From positions 1-13,924 of the forward strand of contig JAXDBW010000041.1 of the NCBI GenBank assembly GCA_034678405.1: 13,924 nt of DNA, written 5' to 3'. The position numbers and the translations under genes were made by a program. Under the pieces are notes generated by a model. It worked only from the letters and a program-made list of their open reading frames with translations, searched no databases and was not told the DNA's origin. This DNA is from JAXDBW01 sp034678405. Its GTDB lineage: Bacteria; Patescibacteriota; Patescibacteriia; UBA10025; JAHIVO01. This document shows positions 7,435-13,159 of the stretch, piece after piece (the first letter of the stretch is position 1; each line of letters starts with the position of its first letter).

Positions 7435-8709
7435 ATGGACCCAAATAAAATTCTTGGTCGTTTAGAGTACAGCCGAAATCCAAATACACTTCCTACCCAT
7501 ATGCCCCGAAATATACTATTTGCCGTAGCTAGTGTTTTGCTGCTCGGTATAGGCGGCTGGTATGTCTACACAAACATTATTAGTCCTGACGACAATACAC
7601 ATGCTGCAGCAGACAAATCTACTGGCCAGACTACCGTGGTTAACGAATCGACGAATACTGCGTCGACGGTCGTGGGTGATAGCACGTCTCCGGAGGTTGG
7701 GACTGTCTTTGGCCAGGAAATTGACCCAGAGGCATACGCCGCTACTGTAGAAATGCTCGGTACACTCAGCGAGGATACGCTCGCTCGATTGGCGCATGAG
7801 ATTGAACGCGATGAAGCGACGCCTGAATTAATATCCCTGTACGCCCATAGTCTACCACTCATTGTGCAGCACTCGTTGGCGATGATGAACAAGGAGAGCA
7901 CCGTATCACACGATGCGGCGGTTACCCAGCTGAAAGAAAAGTTTAATGATGACGCAAAGCAACAAATTCTTGGTCAGTTAGGGCTGGATGAAAAGTACTG
8001 GGACACATACCTCGATATGTCAGCTAGATTTATGCGTAAATCCGAATTTTCGTCCGCCGTTGATAAAACGAGGCAAGAAACCTTTGACCCACTCATTGAT
8101 ACAGCAGTGTCAGAAATTCACGACGCGTTTGCCGCTCAGCTCGCACATATGTCAGAAGCAGATAAACTAAGCCTACGTAACTACACAGCCAACACCCCCA
8201 TCGTCACTCGCATCGGGGATCTCTTTCCGATGGCAGATGACGCGTACTTACTCAATACACTGGACGATACTCCCGTCACGTCATTAGCAATGCCGGCCGG
8301 ATTGCAGTCTTTCTTTCAATCACATCAAAGTGAGCCATACGCATTATCCGACGTTTTCCAGCAGGGTGACTACTGGTACCTGGGTTTCGTAGTGGCGCAA
8401 TCTACGACGGTTGATCTCGCCCCTGGCTTTACCCGAGATGATGTACTCATTGTGCGCTTTCCCTCATATGAATTATCGTATGACACTACTGTCCTATCCC
8501 TGCTATGGCAGCGCGGCATTGAGGATGGAGATATCAACTATACCGGACTTGATCCGACGGTAATATCAGGAAATGACGAGGATAACGATGGGCTACCGTG
8601 GTATGTAGAACGAGCTCTAGGAACCTCGGATAACTATGCCGATTCAGACAATGATGGATATGATGATGCTACCGAATACAAAAACGGCTTCAACCCAAGC
8701 GGCGTTTAG
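7435..8709 (+). CDS. Membrane-anchored surface protein with C-terminal calcium-type repeats
   Basis: This is a 424-residue protein. A 24-residue cytoplasmic tail precedes one membrane span (about 25-47, ILFAVASVLLLGIGGWYVYT). A Ser/Thr-rich linker (about 50-90) follows, then a long acidic, mostly helical region (about 95-370) that I do not recognise. The C-terminus carries two DxDNDG-type repeats: EDNDGLPWYVERALGTS and DSDNDGYDDATEYKNGF. Such thrombospondin-type-3-like loops bind Ca2+ and are common at the ends of surface proteins in candidate-phylum bacteria. The orientation is probably N-in, with the bulk outside. It follows DUF4342 by 13 nt. I see no clear terminator after it. The repeats and anchor are visible; a role in surface structure or adhesion is inference. 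Confidence 0.75.
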   Translation: MDPNKILGRLEYSRNPNTLPTHMPRNILFAVASVLLLGIGGWYVYTNIISPDDNTHAAADKSTGQTTVVNESTNTASTVVGDSTSPEVGTVFGQEIDPEAYAATVEMLGTLSEDTLARLAHEIERDEATPELISLYAHSLPLIVQHSLAMMNKESTVSHDAAVTQLKEKFNDDAKQQILGQLGLDEKYWDTYLDMSARFMRKSEFSSAVDKTRQETFDPLIDTAVSEIHDAFAAQLAHMSEADKLSLRNYTANTPIVTRIGDLFPMADDAYLLNTLDDTPVTSLAMPAGLQSFFQSHQSEPYALSDVFQQGDYWYLGFVVAQSTTVDLAPGFTRDDVLIVRFPSYELSYDTTVLSLLWQRGIEDGDINYTGLDPTVISGNDEDNDGLPWYVERALGTSDNYADSDNDGYDDATEYKNGFNPSGV

Positions 8710-8813
8710 TTGCACGGAAACAGATAACATGAAAAACGCAATGGATGTATGTGATTTTATGAGAATTGCTCACCATGCTGGCTGTTGATATAGACATTTG
8801 CCTTCACGTCTGA

Positions 8814-8842
8814 TTGACGAACGGCTCGGTACTACTTACTAT
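8814..8842 (+). promoter_or_regulatory. Promoter for the 108-aa orphan gene
   Basis: TTGACG (8814-8819, 5 of 6), a 17-nt spacer and TACTAT (8837-8842, 5 of 6) form a near-consensus sigma-70 promoter. The start near 8849 leaves a 37-nt leader ending in AGGAGG. The promoter overlaps the frame's upstream TTG codon, which argues that this TTG is not the gene start. Confidence 0.75.
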
Positions 8843-8885
8843 AAATATATCGGGGAGGTACACACTATACGCGATAGGAGGACGT

Positions 8886-9212
8886 ATGCAGATTACTATC
8901 CATCTGCCTCGAGAAATCGCTCTTACCATCGCACAACAGCGGCTTGAGGTGACGGTACTGGGACCTATTCATGATGTATGCTATGGTAGCATCACGACCA
9001 TGACCGGGACCGAAGTACTGTCCATCGCGCTGCCAGGAGTCGAACAATCGGATTTCCGGGCACATCTCATTGCCTTTATTGAACAATCGCGTACATTTAT
9101 CTCATCGGACAGATGGGACGGCCACGGCCTGACTGCTTGGTTCAGTACTGACACGAAACAACGTATATGTACTGTCGCCGAAGCGCTCGGCATACGATTT
9201 GAGTACGCATAG
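8886..9212 (+). CDS. Small protein of unknown function (108 aa)
   Basis: I do not recognise this family. I chose the ATG at 8886 because a perfect AGGAGG (8876-8881) lies 4 nt upstream. The longer reading from TTG at 8814 would start inside the promoter. The protein opens with a likely beta strand (MQITIHLPREIAL), has an alternating strand/turn pattern to residue 60, and then helices (FRAHLIAFIEQSRTFIS and QRICTVAEALGIRF). It has no signal peptide or membrane span. A conserved-looking WDGHGLTAWF lies near residues 78-87. It is transcribed alone: promoter at 8814-8842, terminator at 9247-9284. The strong SD sets it apart from the housekeeping genes upstream and suggests high or regulated expression. 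Confidence 0.72.
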   Translation: MQITIHLPREIALTIAQQRLEVTVLGPIHDVCYGSITTMTGTEVLSIALPGVEQSDFRAHLIAFIEQSRTFISSDRWDGHGLTAWFSTDTKQRICTVAEALGIRFEYA

Positions 9213-9246
9213 CCTGCTCAGACACCCTCAGCGCATGAATTGCTCG

Positions 9247-9284
9247 AGCCCAGCGAGAAATTATCCATCCCGCTGGGCTTTTTT
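9247..9284 (+). terminator. Intrinsic terminator of the 108-aa gene
   Basis: A perfect 9-bp stem pairs AGCCCAGCG (9247-9255) with CGCTGGGCT (9271-9279), has a 15-nt loop, and runs into six T residues (9279-9284). It lies 34 nt after the stop codon. The next -35 box begins only 6 nt after the T-run. Confidence 0.92.
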
Positions 9285-9289
9285 ATTGC

Positions 9290-9318
9290 TTGACTCAAAC
9301 ACTCTCAAACGATAGTGT
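9290..9318 (+). promoter_or_regulatory. Promoter for the 77-aa orphan gene
   Basis: TTGACT (9290-9295, 5 of 6), a 17-nt spacer and TAGTGT (9313-9318, 4 of 6) follow directly on the preceding terminator. The leader to the ATG at 9370 would be about 45 nt. Confidence 0.6.
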
Positions 9319-9369
9319 AAAGAAAAGACACGGAAAAAGTACATCAAACAGGAAATGGAGACGTTTAGC

Positions 9370-9603
9370 ATGGGGCTTTCTAGACGCGTTCAGCGACAAA
9401 TCAAGCGCAACAAGACCATCAGGGTAGATATCACCAAGGGTGATAACGGATTGTACGGTGGGGCCATCAGCTGCATTACGCTGCATCCCACCAGGCGGAC
9501 TCGGTCACGTCGACCCATTGTAACAGTTTCGCTCACTCATCCGCAGCCGCAGTTCGTCAAACAAGGACTTGAGGATCTCGTCCGCATTATCAAGGCGAGC
9601 TAG
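9370..9603 (+). CDS. Small basic protein of unknown function (77 aa)
   Basis: I do not recognise this protein. The N-terminus is strongly basic (LSRRVQRQIKRNKTIRVDI), the middle has HPTRRTRSRRP, and the C-terminus looks helical (QFVKQGLEDLVRIIKAS). The high Arg/Lys content would suit nucleic-acid or ribosome binding, but no known motif is visible. Two starts compete. ATG 9355 has AGGA only 1 nt upstream. ATG 9370 has GGAG (9357-9360) with a workable 9-nt spacing, so I favour 9370. The unit is monocistronic: a promoter at 9290-9318 and a strong terminator at 9635-9670 bracket it. The well-formed signals on both sides are the main evidence that it is a gene. Confidence 0.65.
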   Translation: MGLSRRVQRQIKRNKTIRVDITKGDNGLYGGAISCITLHPTRRTRSRRPIVTVSLTHPQPQFVKQGLEDLVRIIKAS

Positions 9604-9634
9604 CTACACACACTTACGTACCGTAGTCAGGGCC

Positions 9635-9670
9635 AAGGTCCGACAGTACACTATCTGTTGGACCTTTTTT
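9635..9670 (+). terminator. Intrinsic terminator of the 77-aa gene
   Basis: A 12-bp stem with one G/T wobble pairs AAGGTCCGACAG (9635-9646) with CTGTTGGACCTT (9655-9666) across an 8-nt loop. Six T residues follow (9665-9670). Confidence 0.92.
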
Positions 9671-9681
9671 ATGATTTCGGA

Positions 9682-9719
9682 TACATAAATACCCCCGCCA
9701 CTCAGATGAATGACGGGGG
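9682..9719 (-). terminator. Terminator of the DUF218 gene (minus strand)
   Basis: On the minus strand CCCCCG (9714-9719) pairs with CGGGGG (9692-9697). The stem can extend past one mismatch by CA/TG. A T-rich tail (TATTTATGTAT) follows. It starts 25 nt after the DUF218 stop. The stem-loop resembles the terminator at 10505-10531 in both stem and loop. Confidence 0.75.
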
Positions 9720-9743
9720 AGTACTACTGCCGGTTGTATGCTA

Positions 9744-10412
9744 CTACACCGGGCAGAGATTACTTTTGTCCTGCCAGAGCCAGGTGAGATACTCTACGAT
9801 TTCATCGTCGCCGAGTATGTGGCCGAGCTTCTGGTATTCTCGTATACGGACGAGCTCACCAGCAAAGAGTTCCCAGGAGCTACCGCCGAATTCAGTCAAC
9901 AGCTGCATCGGCGGAACGGCGCCAGGAAGGGGCATGAGTACTGTTTCGAAACGGCCGTGACGCTTCAGAGCGGTCAGTGTCGTGAGAAACGCCCGCGGCA
10001 GATGAAAAGGGGCGGCCATGATGATGGACGAGCCAATTGATTTCTCATCGAATACCTGAGCGATCCACTCAGCCTGTGAGCCGGTATGCTCCGTATCACC
10101 CTGGACACTGAGATCGAGGTGCTCACTGATATGATACGGATGAGCCCGCAGCATCTGCTCAGTGAAGATCTCAAAGTTGTTTTCCCATGCTTCCTGAGGG
10201 TTGATGCCGGGTACGACGAGATGACGCCAGGTGCCTGACCGGGTATGCATGTACTCGATAGCATCGAATATGCGGCCGGGACCACCGACACCCGGGAAGA
10301 TAAGCATCGACTGAATGGTATTCATGTAGGTACGCGGGATGGTGAGGATGGACATGACAATGGTTGCCAACTGCTGGTCGGCGTTTGGACTGACGATTCT
10401 AGAGATGTTCAA
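9744..10412 (-). CDS. DUF218/YdcF-like protein
   Basis: This 222-residue protein resembles the DUF218 (YdcF/SanA/ElyC) superfamily. LIFPGVGGPGRIFDAIEYM gives the first strand and helix. The DTEHTGSQAEWIAQVF region holds a Thr and acidic residues at the family's conserved centre. SSIIMAAPFHLPRAFLTTL matches the typical 'vTs.yHlpRA' segment with His-Leu-Pro-Arg-Ala. No membrane span is present, so this is a soluble member. Start choice: a TTG at 10412 has GGAGG (10418-10422) 5 nt upstream and a good promoter at 10469-10496. The longer ATG reading from 10496 would start inside that promoter, and the internal ATGs lack an SD. DUF218 proteins are linked to envelope carbohydrate metabolism in some bacteria; the role here is open. 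Confidence 0.68.
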   Translation of the reverse strand: MNISRIVSPNADQQLATIVMSILTIPRTYMNTIQSMLIFPGVGGPGRIFDAIEYMHTRSGTWRHLVVPGINPQEAWENNFEIFTEQMLRAHPYHISEHLDLSVQGDTEHTGSQAEWIAQVFDEKSIGSSIIMAAPFHLPRAFLTTLTALKRHGRFETVLMPLPGAVPPMQLLTEFGGSSWELFAGELVRIREYQKLGHILGDDEIVEYLTWLWQDKSNLCPV

Positions 10413-10468
10413 ATGAACCTCCAATCTATATGTGAAAGTTAATGTGCTATATATGAAATGGATTTGCC

Positions 10469-10496
10469 AGCATACCAGACATGGGTATTTTGTCAA
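10469..10496 (-). promoter_or_regulatory. Extended -10 promoter for the DUF218 gene
   Basis: On the minus strand a perfect TTGACA (10491-10496) is followed by a 16-nt spacer and TATGCT (10469-10474), with TGG directly before it giving a TGn extension. The start near 10462 gives a leader of about 50 nt containing the GGAGG. Confidence 0.75.
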
Positions 10497-10531
10497 TAAT
10501 AAAACCCCGCCGACCGAGATGGAGGGCGGGG
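10497..10531 (-). terminator. Terminator of the 35-aa membrane peptide gene (minus strand)
   Basis: CCCCGCC (minus strand, 10525-10531) pairs with GGCGGGG (10505-10511), and TTTTATTA follows (10504-10497). The T-rich tail runs directly into the TTGACA of the next minus-strand promoter. Confidence 0.8.
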
Positions 10532-10554
10532 GGACTAGCCTGGAGATTATAGAC

Positions 10555-10662
10555 TTAGAAGAAAGTGCTTGGGGTTTGGCTCTGGTGTATACCTAGCGCC
10601 ACAGCTACCAGCAAAACGCCGAACAGTACCCATATGACCACAAGTAAAATCTTTTTGTGCAC
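10555..10662 (-). CDS. 35-residue single-span membrane peptide (GTG start)
   Basis: This small frame reads M-H-K-K, then a hydrophobic run ILLVVIWVLFGVLLVAVALG (residues 5-24), then a short polar tail IHQSQTPSTFF. An ideal SD, AAGGAG (10669-10674), lies 6 nt upstream of the GTG at 10662, and the frame ends 24 nt before a strong terminator. The positive N-terminal residues predict N-inside orientation. The two signals and the clean transmembrane profile support a real gene despite its size. A weak promoter (TTGATT 10730-10735, 16 nt, CATAAA 10708-10713) may drive it, and the dyad 10695-10718 would overlap that -10. The family is unknown to me. A type I toxin or a small regulator of a membrane complex are possibilities, not conclusions. 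Confidence 0.65.
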   Translation of the reverse strand: MHKKILLVVIWVLFGVLLVAVALGIHQSQTPSTFF

Positions 10663-10694
10663 AACTGGCTCCTTTTGATGTTTGTTAATTAAAT

Positions 10695-10718
10695 CCTGAC
10701 ACATAACTTTATGTCAGG
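10695..10718. repeat. 7-bp inverted repeat upstream of the membrane peptide
   Basis: CCTGACA (10695-10701) and TGTCAGG (10712-10718) are perfect inverted copies around a 10-nt A/T-rich spacer. No T-run follows on either strand, so it is more likely an operator or a leader hairpin of the minus-strand peptide gene than a terminator. Confidence 0.5.
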
Positions 10719-10737
10719 CAATATGATGTAATCAAAA

Positions 10738-10766
10738 CCGCGTGAAGACGAAGTCTTCTTACGTGG
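10738..10766. repeat. Long interrupted hairpin at the edge of the recombinase module
   Basis: CCGCGT-GAAGAC (10738-10749) pairs with GTCTTC-tt-ACGTGG (10753-10766) around GAA, with a 2-nt bulge and one G/T wobble. Read on the minus strand it is followed by TTTTGATT, so it could stop antisense transcription. On the plus strand it abuts the -35 box at 10767. It marks the boundary between the short-unit region and the accessory module. Confidence 0.55.
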
Positions 10767-10794
10767 TTGACCCATTTTCAGCCTATGCTACAAT
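10767..10794 (+). promoter_or_regulatory. Extended -10 promoter of the endonuclease-recombinase operon
   Basis: TTGACC (10767-10772, 5 of 6), a 16-nt spacer and TACAAT (10789-10794, 5 of 6), preceded by TGC (TGn extension), give a strong promoter. The start near 10801 leaves a leader of about 36 nt without SD. A second perfect TATAAT at 10810-10815 lacks a -35. Confidence 0.7.
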
Positions 10795-10836
10795 GAATGT
10801 ATTACTGAGTATAATATCTCAAATGCTCAATTAAAT

Positions 10837-11334
10837 ATGGGAAAAGCCAATACATCAACTTCCCCATCTATACAGCGTCTCACACGCACAGAAATGGCCT
10901 GGCTAGCGGGTTTCATCGACGGTGAGGGCTTTATTGGCATAACGCGGCAAAACAAGCGTGAGAGCGCAAAAGAGGCCGCTGGCATACATTATCACGCATA
11001 TTTAATAATCACCGGAACTGACCGCGCGGCGATACACTACATCCATACAATGACGGGTTGCGGGCATGTGGCCATCCAGAATCGTACCGGAGGCAATAAA
11101 ACCTCATACCAGTGGAAACTAAGCAGATACGCCGATCTACTCGAAATACTTAAACAGGTTCGCCCATACCTACGCATCAAGCGATCGCAGTGTGATTTGG
11201 TTGTGCAATTTATTACCCTACGAAATAATGTAGCTGTCCCATCAGGGCGCGGCAGCAGAGGCCAAACTTCTTACACAGAGGCAGAACATCATATATACCA
11301 GCAGCTAAAAGTTTTAAACAAAAAAGGAATCTAA
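10837..11334 (+). CDS. LAGLIDADG homing-endonuclease-like protein (single motif)
   Basis: This 165-residue protein has one LAGLIDADG-type motif, WLAGFIDGEGFIGI (residues 22-35). Glu30 is at the metal-binding position and Asp28 is also acidic. The fold continues as expected: a strand with HYHAYLIITGTD, a helix, the GCGHVAIQNR strand, YQWKLSRYADLLEILKQVRP helix region (cited in part), and PYLRIKRSQCDLVVQF with the usual Lys. One motif per chain implies a homodimer cutting a near-palindromic site. Homing endonucleases usually sit in introns or inteins. This one stands free, is driven by its own strong promoter, and is followed after 2 nt by a recombinase gene. A DNA-binding regulator derived from the fold is an alternative. 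Confidence 0.85.
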   Translation: MGKANTSTSPSIQRLTRTEMAWLAGFIDGEGFIGITRQNKRESAKEAAGIHYHAYLIITGTDRAAIHYIHTMTGCGHVAIQNRTGGNKTSYQWKLSRYADLLEILKQVRPYLRIKRSQCDLVVQFITLRNNVAVPSGRGSRGQTSYTEAEHHIYQQLKVLNKKGI

Positions 11335-11336
11335 TT

Positions 11337-12281
11337 ATGGCACTCCCCCATCAGGAGGACTTCCTGCTTTCGCTCAACACAAATAACTATTCACCGGAGA
11401 CGGTTTACAATTACGAGCTGGACTTGGAGGATTTTAATAACTTTCTAGACGGTGAGGTTAAAACAACATTTTCAAAAATTACAAAAAAAACAATTGAGCT
11501 CTACAAAGCCTATCTCGTTTCCCGTGACCGTATCACCCCACGCAAGGATAAAAAGGCGGAAAAGAAGCTCTCCCCCGGTTCTATCAATCGGCGGCTATCC
11601 AGTATACGCGGGTATTTGAAATATTTAATTGAAATGGATTTGGAAACCCCCATCCAGCCACAGCACATCAAGCTGGTAAAGTTGGGAAAGCCACATCCGA
11701 GAGTCGCTGAGCTGGAGCAAATCGTGAAACTGATTGAGTATCCATCCATAGTCGAGAAAAAGGATAAGAAGGTCGCCCTGCGCAATAGAGCCATGCTGGA
11801 GGTACTCTTCGCCACTGGCATGCGTATTTCAGAGCTGATATCATTAAATAAGAATCAGATCGACGCCACCGGCCGTATCTTCATCGAGGGCAAGGGCCGT
11901 AAACAGCGATTTGTCTACCTCACCGACAGAGCCAAGCAGCACGTGCAAAACTATCTCAGTACGCGCAATGACTCATTTCCCGCCCTCTTCATCCCGTACC
12001 GCGGCCGCCACACCAAATCCGGCTCAGATACCCGTATCGCCCCAAATTACCTGCAAATGAAGATCAAGGAATATCGTGAAGCACTGAGGATAAATGTCCC
12101 GACCTCAGCTCACAGCTTACGTCACGGCTTCGCAACCTATCTCGCTGAATCAGGCGCCAACCCTGCTGCTATCCAAATCTTACTCGGCCACGAATCACTC
12201 GATACAACCACTCGCTACGTCAACGCATCAGATAGATACGCCGAACGCACACATAAAAAGTATCATCCTTTAGAGAAGTAA
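11337..12281 (+). CDS. Tyrosine recombinase (XerC/XerD-like)
   Basis: This is a 314-residue tyrosine recombinase of the usual Xer length. The N-terminal SAM-like core-binding domain spans about 5-105 and the catalytic domain about 115-305. All catalytic residues are visible: Arg163 (ATGMRISEL), Lys186 (IEGKGRKQR), His259 and Arg262 (SAHSLRHGFAT), His285 (LLGHES) and the nucleophile Tyr294 (TTTRYVN). It forms a 2-nt-spaced operon with the LAGLIDADG gene; a modest AAGGA lies upstream of its ATG. It could be the chromosome-dimer-resolving Xer of a single-recombinase bacterium or an integrase of a mobile unit. The duplicated 3' end (12249-12281) favours at least some local site-specific activity. 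Confidence 0.92.
   Translation: MALPHQEDFLLSLNTNNYSPETVYNYELDLEDFNNFLDGEVKTTFSKITKKTIELYKAYLVSRDRITPRKDKKAEKKLSPGSINRRLSSIRGYLKYLIEMDLETPIQPQHIKLVKLGKPHPRVAELEQIVKLIEYPSIVEKKDKKVALRNRAMLEVLFATGMRISELISLNKNQIDATGRIFIEGKGRKQRFVYLTDRAKQHVQNYLSTRNDSFPALFIPYRGRHTKSGSDTRIAPNYLQMKIKEYREALRINVPTSAHSLRHGFATYLAESGANPAAIQILLGHESLDTTTRYVNASDRYAERTHKKYHPLEK
12249..12281 (+). repeat. Recombinase 3'-end repeat, copy 1
   Basis: These are the last 33 nt of the recombinase gene, encoding T-H-K-K-Y-H-P-L-E-K-stop. They match copy 2 (12565-12597) at 28 of 33 positions, in the same frame and ending at the same stop. The repeat interval is 316 bp. Confidence 0.75.
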
Positions 12282-12291
12282 CAACACTCCT

Positions 12292-12597
12292 ATGAACCTA
12301 CCACAAAGAATTATCTTAGTAATAATGGCAGCTCTGTTTATTCTCACTAATTATTACTTTTATTCCATCTCACAGGCAATTAATCAGCCTGATGCAGACT
12401 CGGAATACCTTTACAAGACTGTACCAAAATATCTAGTGCATACTGATACTGCAATTGAAAAGAGCGGGATTGGTTATTATGATGTAAAACCCATGTACTA
12501 CCGTATACTTTATATTGATATGACAATTCTTATTTCTGGCCTACTACTTTTCTGGGCGAGTAAAACAAATAAGAAGTATCATTCCTTAGAGAAATAA
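12292..12597 (+). CDS. Two-span small membrane protein (101 aa) ending in a recombinase-like tail
   Basis: I do not recognise this protein. It has a membrane span near residues 7-26 (IILVIMAALFILTNYYFY), a polar loop of about 45 residues, and a second span near 71-89 (ILYIDMTILISGLLLFW). Both ends are probably cytosolic. The last ten residues, TNKKYHSLEK, match the recombinase tail THKKYHPLEK at 8 of 10 positions, with matching DNA. It starts 10 nt after the recombinase stop with no SD. Base composition is more AT-rich than regions 1 to 3. It may be cargo inserted at the recombinase 3' end. A chance tail match is unlikely given identity at the DNA level, including the stop. Confidence 0.65.
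   Translation: MNLPQRIILVIMAALFILTNYYFYSISQAINQPDADSEYLYKTVPKYLVHTDTAIEKSGIGYYDVKPMYYRILYIDMTILISGLLLFWASKTNKKYHSLEK
12565..12597 (+). repeat. Recombinase 3'-end repeat, copy 2
   Basis: This is the second copy of the 33-nt block and forms the end of the 101-aa membrane protein gene. It differs from copy 1 at five positions (CAT/AAT, AAA/AAG, CCT/TCC as two changes, AAG/AAA). I saw no third convincing copy in the window. Confidence 0.75.
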
Positions 12598-12605
12598 TAA
12601 ACAAT

Positions 12606-12770
12606 ATGACCAAGACTCCAAAACAAGAGAATAAAGGCCCGGCAAACTGGAAGCCTATTAATGTCGACAAGTTTGTTGCAGATACCGAGAGAGTTTCAAA
12701 AGTATATAGGTCAGACCCGGACAGGCTCTCAGCTAATCCTAATCTAGAAGAATTCTCCAAAGATGAATGA
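12606..12770 (+). CDS. Candidate antitoxin (54 aa)
   Basis: This small hydrophilic protein starts MTKTPKQENKGPANWKP, continues with a charged, probably helical segment (VDKFVADTERVSKVYRSD) and ends PNLEEFSKDE. Its stop overlaps the start of the PIN-like gene by 8 nt (ATGAATGA), the classic order and coupling of a type II antitoxin-toxin pair. No ribbon-helix-helix or AbrB-type DNA-binding domain is obvious, so the family is unknown to me. It could bind the toxin through its C-terminal half while another protein represses. It starts 8 nt after the 101-aa gene and has no visible promoter or SD. Confidence 0.6.
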   Translation: MTKTPKQENKGPANWKPINVDKFVADTERVSKVYRSDPDRLSANPNLEEFSKDE

Positions 12771-13119
12771 GAACACCACAATCGGGCTCGGTGGCAATTG
12801 GATTCTTTTTGATACATGCACCATATCTAAGTTTAGTGAGATAGGAGATGTTTCTGATATCATAAACGATATTCAGGATCGAGTTGGCCCATTTACGCCA
12901 GTTATTACAAAGCTTGTAAGACTGGAATACTTAAGGAAGGCAAACAATAGCCAAGAGTTAGAAGAGTTTAAAAGTTATTTAGAAACAAATTACTCCGAGA
13001 TCAAACTCAACAATCCGGATGATAGATTTGATATTCTTGATATGGCTTCAGAACTTGCCTGTATATGTCGATACGCAGACAGATCGCATGCTGTCCACGC
13101 TGACGCTGTCACTATTTAA
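12763..13119 (+). CDS. PIN-like toxin, probably cut short by a frameshift
   Basis: This 118-residue protein looks like a PIN-domain (VapC-like) ribonuclease. The first acidic residue is Asp17 in ILFDTCTISKFSE. The second is Glu55 in LVRLEYLRKA. A third, Asp114, is in HADAVTI at the very end. PIN domains normally run 10 to 25 residues further. Directly after the stop, the next frame reads LKKLGLRDVVNNLKVWGQKK and ends at 13178. Adding one T to the run at 13115-13117 would join both into a 138-residue protein of normal length. It may therefore be an inactivated or weakened toxin, or an assembly error. The family call rests on the pattern of acidic residues and the paired upstream gene; PIN proteins share little sequence. 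Confidence 0.6.
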   Translation: MNENTTIGLGGNWILFDTCTISKFSEIGDVSDIINDIQDRVGPFTPVITKLVRLEYLRKANNSQELEEFKSYLETNYSEIKLNNPDDRFDILDMASELACICRYADRSHAVHADAVTI

Positions 13120-13159
13120 AAAAGCTTGGATTAAGAGACGTAGTAAATAATTTAAAAGT

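Noticed and set aside
8728..8787. 19-codon frame starting MKNAMDVCDF in the gap after the surface protein
   Set aside because: No SD, promoter or terminator supports it, and it is too short to judge alone. The gap 8710-8813 otherwise shows nothing convincing.
8814..8885. TTG start giving a 132-residue version of the orphan gene
   Set aside because: The TTG is part of a near-consensus -35 box, and a perfect SD precedes the ATG at 8886.
9658..10040. Two overlapping plus-strand open frames of about 100 codons opposite the DUF218 gene
   Set aside because: They lie antisense to a better-supported gene, begin in terminator sequence and show no family motif.
13111..13124. Programmed -1 frameshift in the toxin
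   Set aside because: The in-frame stop precedes the A-run and no slippery heptamer is in the right phase; a simple 1-nt deletion explains it better.
13117..13145. A third copy of the 33-nt repeat after the toxin (AAAAAG...AGTAA)
   Set aside because: Alignment needs several gaps and no reading frame matches the tail peptide.
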